Shown here piece after piece: positions 6,805 through 8,859 of a stretch of 8,859 nt of DNA; the first letter of the stretch is position 1; every line of letters starts with the position of its first letter. The position numbers and the translations under genes were made by a program. Location of the stretch: contig JAJYMT010000067.1 of NCBI GenBank assembly GCA_021786695.1, forward strand, positions 1 through 8,859, written 5' to 3'. The notes below the pieces were generated by a model that was not told where the DNA came from, ran no database searches, and saw nothing but the letters and a program-made list of their open reading frames with translations. The DNA comes from a bacterium (lineage in GTDB: Bacteria; Patescibacteriota; Patescibacteriia; Patescibacteriales; GWE2-39-37).

Positions 6805-7152
6805 GTGAAGCTAAAATTCGGTCCGGGCAACTGGGTCTATGTGGAAGGCGGGGATTTACCGGTGAAGGTGGTGGTTGTAGACGATACCCAGTTTTTAGCG
6901 CTGACATTTGACGCCGGCCTTCCTCAATCCAGGGCTTTTGAAAACGCAACGGTGGAGCTGGTGGCTCATTCTGATTTCAAGCTGGATCCGGGCGTAGTTT
7001 GCGGGGGTCTGAACCGGCTGACCGAGGAACAGCGCCGGTTATTACGGGCGCAGGCCAGAACCGGCAGACGGAAGTTGACGTTCGGTATCAACGAAACCGC
7101 TCTGAGGGTGGCCGCGAGAAAGGAAATGGCGCGCCAGCCAGGATGTTATTGA
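6805..7152 (+). CDS. Hypothetical protein, 115 residues
   Basis: I do not recognise this protein. It is predicted to be soluble, with no signal peptide or membrane helix. The N-terminal part, about residues 1-66, alternates hydrophobic and polar residues as beta strands would (WVYVEGGDLPVKVVVVDD, TVELVAHSDF). The C-terminal part from about 70 is charged and helical (LTEEQRRLLRAQARTGRRK). Cysteines are at 66 and 114. The start is GTG with a strong GGGAGG site, and the stop is TGA, whereas all six conserved genes here end in TAA. The Arg codons are mostly CGG, AGA and AGG (9 of 11), unlike the CGC-rich neighbours. It begins 39 bases after hppA and shares a frame with the small ORF at 7189. That it is a real gene rests on the ribosome binding site and length; the function is unknown. 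Confidence 0.62.
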   Translation: MKLKFGPGNWVYVEGGDLPVKVVVVDDTQFLALTFDAGLPQSRAFENATVELVAHSDFKLDPGVVCGGLNRLTEEQRRLLRAQARTGRRKLTFGINETALRVAARKEMARQPGCY

Positions 7153-7175
7153 TCGCAGTCAACCACCAACCAATC

Positions 7176-7182
7176 GGGAGGG
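7176..7182 (+). promoter_or_regulatory. Strong ribosome binding site of the small ORF at 7189
   Basis: GGGAGGG sits 6 bases upstream of ATG 7189. It repeats the same unusual site strength seen ahead of the preceding gene and is the main reason for calling the small ORF. Confidence 0.6.
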
Positions 7183-7188
7183 CAACTG

Positions 7189-7347
7189 ATGCCGAGGCGT
7201 CACCAGGTGAAGCACCGCAAGACGAGCGACCGCACCAAGGGACCGAAAAAGCCGGGCGTGACCCCGCAGCCCGAACGGGTAAGGCGCGAAGCCGCGCCGC
7301 CCAGAAGCGAACAGCATCCCGAGGGCGGACATTTCCCTTCCGCCTGA
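7189..7347 (+). CDS. Small basic hypothetical protein, 52 residues
   Basis: This short reading frame codes for a 52-residue, strongly basic, Pro-rich and probably disordered peptide: MPRRHQVKHRKTSDRTKGPK starts it and EGGHFPSA ends it. There is no hydrophobic segment and no recognisable domain. Support comes from a GGGAGGG ribosome binding site with 6-base spacing, an ATG start, and its place 36 bases after another unknown gene with the same kind of site. It stops at TGA. The frame is the same as that of the preceding gene, with only the TGA at 7150-7152 between them. Possible roles for such a peptide include nucleic acid binding, but that is only a guess from charge. Homology was not recognised, so the gene could be spurious. 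Confidence 0.45.
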   Translation: MPRRHQVKHRKTSDRTKGPKKPGVTPQPERVRREAAPPRSEQHPEGGHFPSA

Positions 7348-7358
7348 TGGTAGCATTA

Positions 7359-7390
7359 GGGGGGAGCGCGACTCTCCCCTTCTAAATTAT
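7359..7390 (+). terminator. Weak terminator after the two unknown genes
   Basis: GGGGAG (7361-7366) pairs with CTCCCC (7374-7379) around a 7-base loop, and two G-U pairs may extend the stem. The following TTCTAAATTATT is AT-rich but lacks a clean T run, so efficiency is doubtful. It would separate the small-gene pair from tig. Confidence 0.4.
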
Positions 7391-7416
7391 TAAACAGTTT
7401 ATTATAAACGTCATTT

Positions 7417-7440
7417 ATTCTCGATTCTCGACATTCTCGA
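7417..7440 (+). repeat. Three tandem copies of ATTCTCGA
   Basis: ATTCTCGA occurs at 7417-7424, 7424-7431 and 7433-7440. The last copy is the outer foot of the large palindrome that follows, so the earlier copies could pair with the palindrome's other foot in alternative folds, or form part of a multi-site operator. Confidence 0.7.
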
Positions 7441-7479
7441 CACCCGACCTCGAAAATTTTCGAGGTCGGGTGTCGAGAA
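7434..7479. repeat. 46-bp perfect palindrome in the tig leader
   Basis: Bases 7434-7456 and 7457-7479 are exact reverse complements, 23 bp per arm with no spacer and an AAAATTTT centre. In RNA this forms a very stable hairpin ending 11 bases before the tig ATG and covering the only purine-rich stretch (GAGAA) that could act as a ribosome binding site. No T run follows, so it is not a normal terminator. It could be an operator, an RNA switch, an RNase III site or a dispersed palindromic repeat. Confidence 0.85.
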
Positions 7480-7490
7480 GAATCATCACT

Positions 7491-8777
7491 ATGAAAGTAA
7501 TAGTTGTCACACTGCCCAAATCTCAATACGAGCTCACGATCGAGGTTTCGGTCGAAGAAATGCAAGCGCACCTGGCTAAGGCGGTCGAGAAGCTCGGCCG
7601 CGAGGTGAAGATCGAGGGTTTCCGTCCCGGCAAGGCCACTTTCGAGGTGCTAAAAACCAAAGTCGGTGAACTTTCGATCTGGGAAGAGGCCGGTTATATC
7701 GCCATCAACAAAACCATCGACCAGGCGATCAAGGAAAACATCAAAGAACGGATCGTGGGGAGCCCCCAAGTCAATGTCACCAAACTGGCGCCGGATAATC
7801 CGCTCGAATATAAAGTGGTGGTGGCGATCCTGCCGGAAGTGACGCTCGGCGAATACAAGGGTTTGAAGATCAAAACGGAAAAAGCGGAAGTGGCGGACGG
7901 GGAGGCCGATAAGGTGATTGAGGACTTGCGCGAGATGAGAGTCAAAGAAGTTGTTTCGGAGGAGCCGATCAAAGACGGCGACAAGGCCACTCTCGACATC
8001 CGGATGTTTCTGGACAAAGTACCGCTTGAGGGCGGCCAAGGAAGCGATACGGCAGTGGTGATCGGCAAGGGCTATGTGGTGCCGGGACTCGACAAAAAAC
8101 TGATCGGCGCGCGTGTCGGCGAGGAGCGGGTATTCGAATTACCCTACCCGGCGGAGCATTACCAGAAAAATCTGGCCGGAAAATTAGTCGAGTTTAAAGT
8201 GAAGATCAAATCGGTTTTCAGCCGCGAATTGCCGGCGCTGGACGAGAATTTCGCGTCCGCTTTCGGCCTGAAGACGGTCGAAGAACTGAAAAGCAACATC
8301 AAGGACACCTTGCTTAAAGAGAAAGAAGAGAAGAACCGGCAGAAAGCAGAGATCAAATTGATCGATAAGATTATCGAAAAATCCAAATTCGCCGACATTC
8401 CGGAGACGCTGATCAAGAACGAGGGCGAGGCGATGCTTTCAGAGTTATCGCACAACCTGGAACATCAGGGCGCCAAGTTCGAGGATTATTTGAAAAGCAT
8501 GAATAAGACGCGCGAACAGTTGATGCTGGACCTGATGCCGGACGCGGTCAAGCGCGTAAAGTCGGCGCTGGTCATCGGCGCCATCGCCCTTAAGGAAGAC
8601 ATCAAGGTTGAGGATGAAGAGATACACAAAGAAATCGAGGCGGTAATCAAGCACTATGGCGGCAAACAGGAGATTGAAGAACGCGCCAGGAGCCACGAGT
8701 ATCACCGCTATCTGGAGAACGCGCTCACTAATCAGAAGGTGATGGCCAAACTGGCAGAGTGGAATTTGGAGAAATAA
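7491..8777 (+). CDS. tig: Trigger factor, ribosome-associated chaperone and peptidyl-prolyl isomerase
   Basis: Trigger factor docks at the ribosomal exit tunnel (protein L23) and shields nascent chains. The 428 residues match the family length of about 430. The N-terminal ribosome-binding domain, about 1-115, carries the docking loop GFRPGK at 43-48; the residue usually Pro two positions later is Thr50 (GFRPGKAT). The FKBP-like PPIase domain is at about 158-240, with DGDKATLDI near its start and GYVVPGLDKKLIGARVGEERVFELPYP at its core (GLDKKLIGARVGEE at 199-212). The helical C-terminal chaperone domain covers about 245-428, with ADIPETLIKNEGEAML and a charged coiled region. I chose ATG 7491 because it gives the typical N-terminus MKVIVVTLPKSQYELTIEV; the in-frame GTG at 7470 lies inside the palindrome. 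It has its own upstream control region and a terminator after it. The stop is TAA. Confidence 0.97.
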   Translation: MKVIVVTLPKSQYELTIEVSVEEMQAHLAKAVEKLGREVKIEGFRPGKATFEVLKTKVGELSIWEEAGYIAINKTIDQAIKENIKERIVGSPQVNVTKLAPDNPLEYKVVVAILPEVTLGEYKGLKIKTEKAEVADGEADKVIEDLREMRVKEVVSEEPIKDGDKATLDIRMFLDKVPLEGGQGSDTAVVIGKGYVVPGLDKKLIGARVGEERVFELPYPAEHYQKNLAGKLVEFKVKIKSVFSRELPALDENFASAFGLKTVEELKSNIKDTLLKEKEEKNRQKAEIKLIDKIIEKSKFADIPETLIKNEGEAMLSELSHNLEHQGAKFEDYLKSMNKTREQLMLDLMPDAVKRVKSALVIGAIALKEDIKVEDEEIHKEIEAVIKHYGGKQEIEERARSHEYHRYLENALTNQKVMAKLAEWNLEK

Positions 8778-8796
8778 AAAAATTTTGGATATGAAG

Positions 8797-8829
8797 AATC
8801 CCGCGGGGCGCACGCTCCCGCGGGATTTT
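8797..8829 (+). terminator. Intrinsic terminator of tig
   Basis: AATCCCGCGGG (8797-8807) and CCCGCGGGATT (8817-8827) form a perfect 11-bp GC-rich stem with a 9-base loop. The run of T at 8826-8829 is short. It begins 19 bases after the tig stop codon. Confidence 0.8.
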
Positions 8830-8838
8830 GATTTCAGT

Positions 8839-8854
8839 GCCGGTTGTTACCGGC
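8839..8854. other. Second small hairpin at the window edge
   Basis: GCCGGT (8839-8844) pairs with ACCGGC (8849-8854) around a TGTT loop. It is cut close to the window end, so it may be part of a larger structure or a leader of the next gene. Confidence 0.35.
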
Positions 8855-8859
8855 GTGCA

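Noticed and set aside
6999..7385. 128-residue reading frame overlapping the two small unknown genes
   Set aside because: It lacks a ribosome binding site and has a low-complexity Arg/Gly/Ala composition; the GGGAGG sites support the other frame.
7417..7479. CIRCE heat-shock operator or CRISPR repeat ahead of tig
   Set aside because: The sequence does not match the TTAGCACTC/GAGTGCTAA form, and there are no regularly spaced repeats with unique spacers.
7470..7490. GTG 7470 as the tig start
   Set aside because: It lies within the palindrome and would add residues not typical of the trigger factor N-terminus; ATG 7491 fits the family.
1075..8777. TGA recoded as glycine (Gracilibacteria/SR1 code)
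   Set aside because: The long conserved genes contain no in-frame TGA and use normal glycine codons, so the standard assignment fits.

Overview
The window looks like a stretch of a bacterial chromosome, GC-rich in the genes and AT-rich between them. All genes are on the + strand and use the standard stop assignments. Gene content and order are rpsO (5'-truncated) - NYN/LabA-type nuclease - pnp - nusA - hppA - two small unknown genes - tig. The proteins are typical bacterial housekeeping proteins. Acidic additions on S15 and NusA, an NYN gene between rpsO and pnp, a K+-independent membrane pyrophosphatase, and weak Shine-Dalgarno use suggest an uncultured lineage such as Patescibacteria (CPR). 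That placement is inference, not proof. In-frame TGA is absent from all the conserved genes, which argues against the TGA=Gly code of Gracilibacteria/SR1.

Layout. 1-820 holds rpsO and an NYN-domain predicted RNase as a tight pair. 821-1074 is a structured intergenic region. It contains a 144-bp foldback element with 27-bp inverted repeats and a nested inner hairpin, then a TATAAT box, then a second hairpin just ahead of pnp. 1075-3330 is pnp. 3331-3443 holds a near-consensus extended -10 promoter whose predicted transcript begins with a terminator-like hairpin, followed by an AT-rich leader and nusA (3444-4724). A short AT-rich gap with direct repeats leads to hppA (4768-6765). 6805-7347 carries two unknown small genes with strong GGGAGG ribosome binding sites and TGA stops, unlike their neighbours. 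A 46-bp perfect palindrome lies just upstream of tig (7491-8777), which is followed by an intrinsic terminator.

How the genes fit together. S15, PNPase and NusA come from the classical nusA-infB-rbfA-truB-rpsO-pnp neighbourhood, here rearranged: an NYN nuclease is inserted between rpsO and pnp, nusA lies downstream of pnp, and rimP and infB are absent. PNPase and the NYN protein act in RNA turnover, NusA in transcription elongation and termination, S15 in ribosome assembly, and trigger factor in nascent-chain folding. HppA recovers energy from the pyrophosphate made by RNA and protein synthesis. The most interesting signals are non-coding. pnp, nusA and tig each have a strong hairpin in the 5' leader and no good Shine-Dalgarno, and the two-gene GGGAGG/TGA cassette looks foreign to its surroundings.
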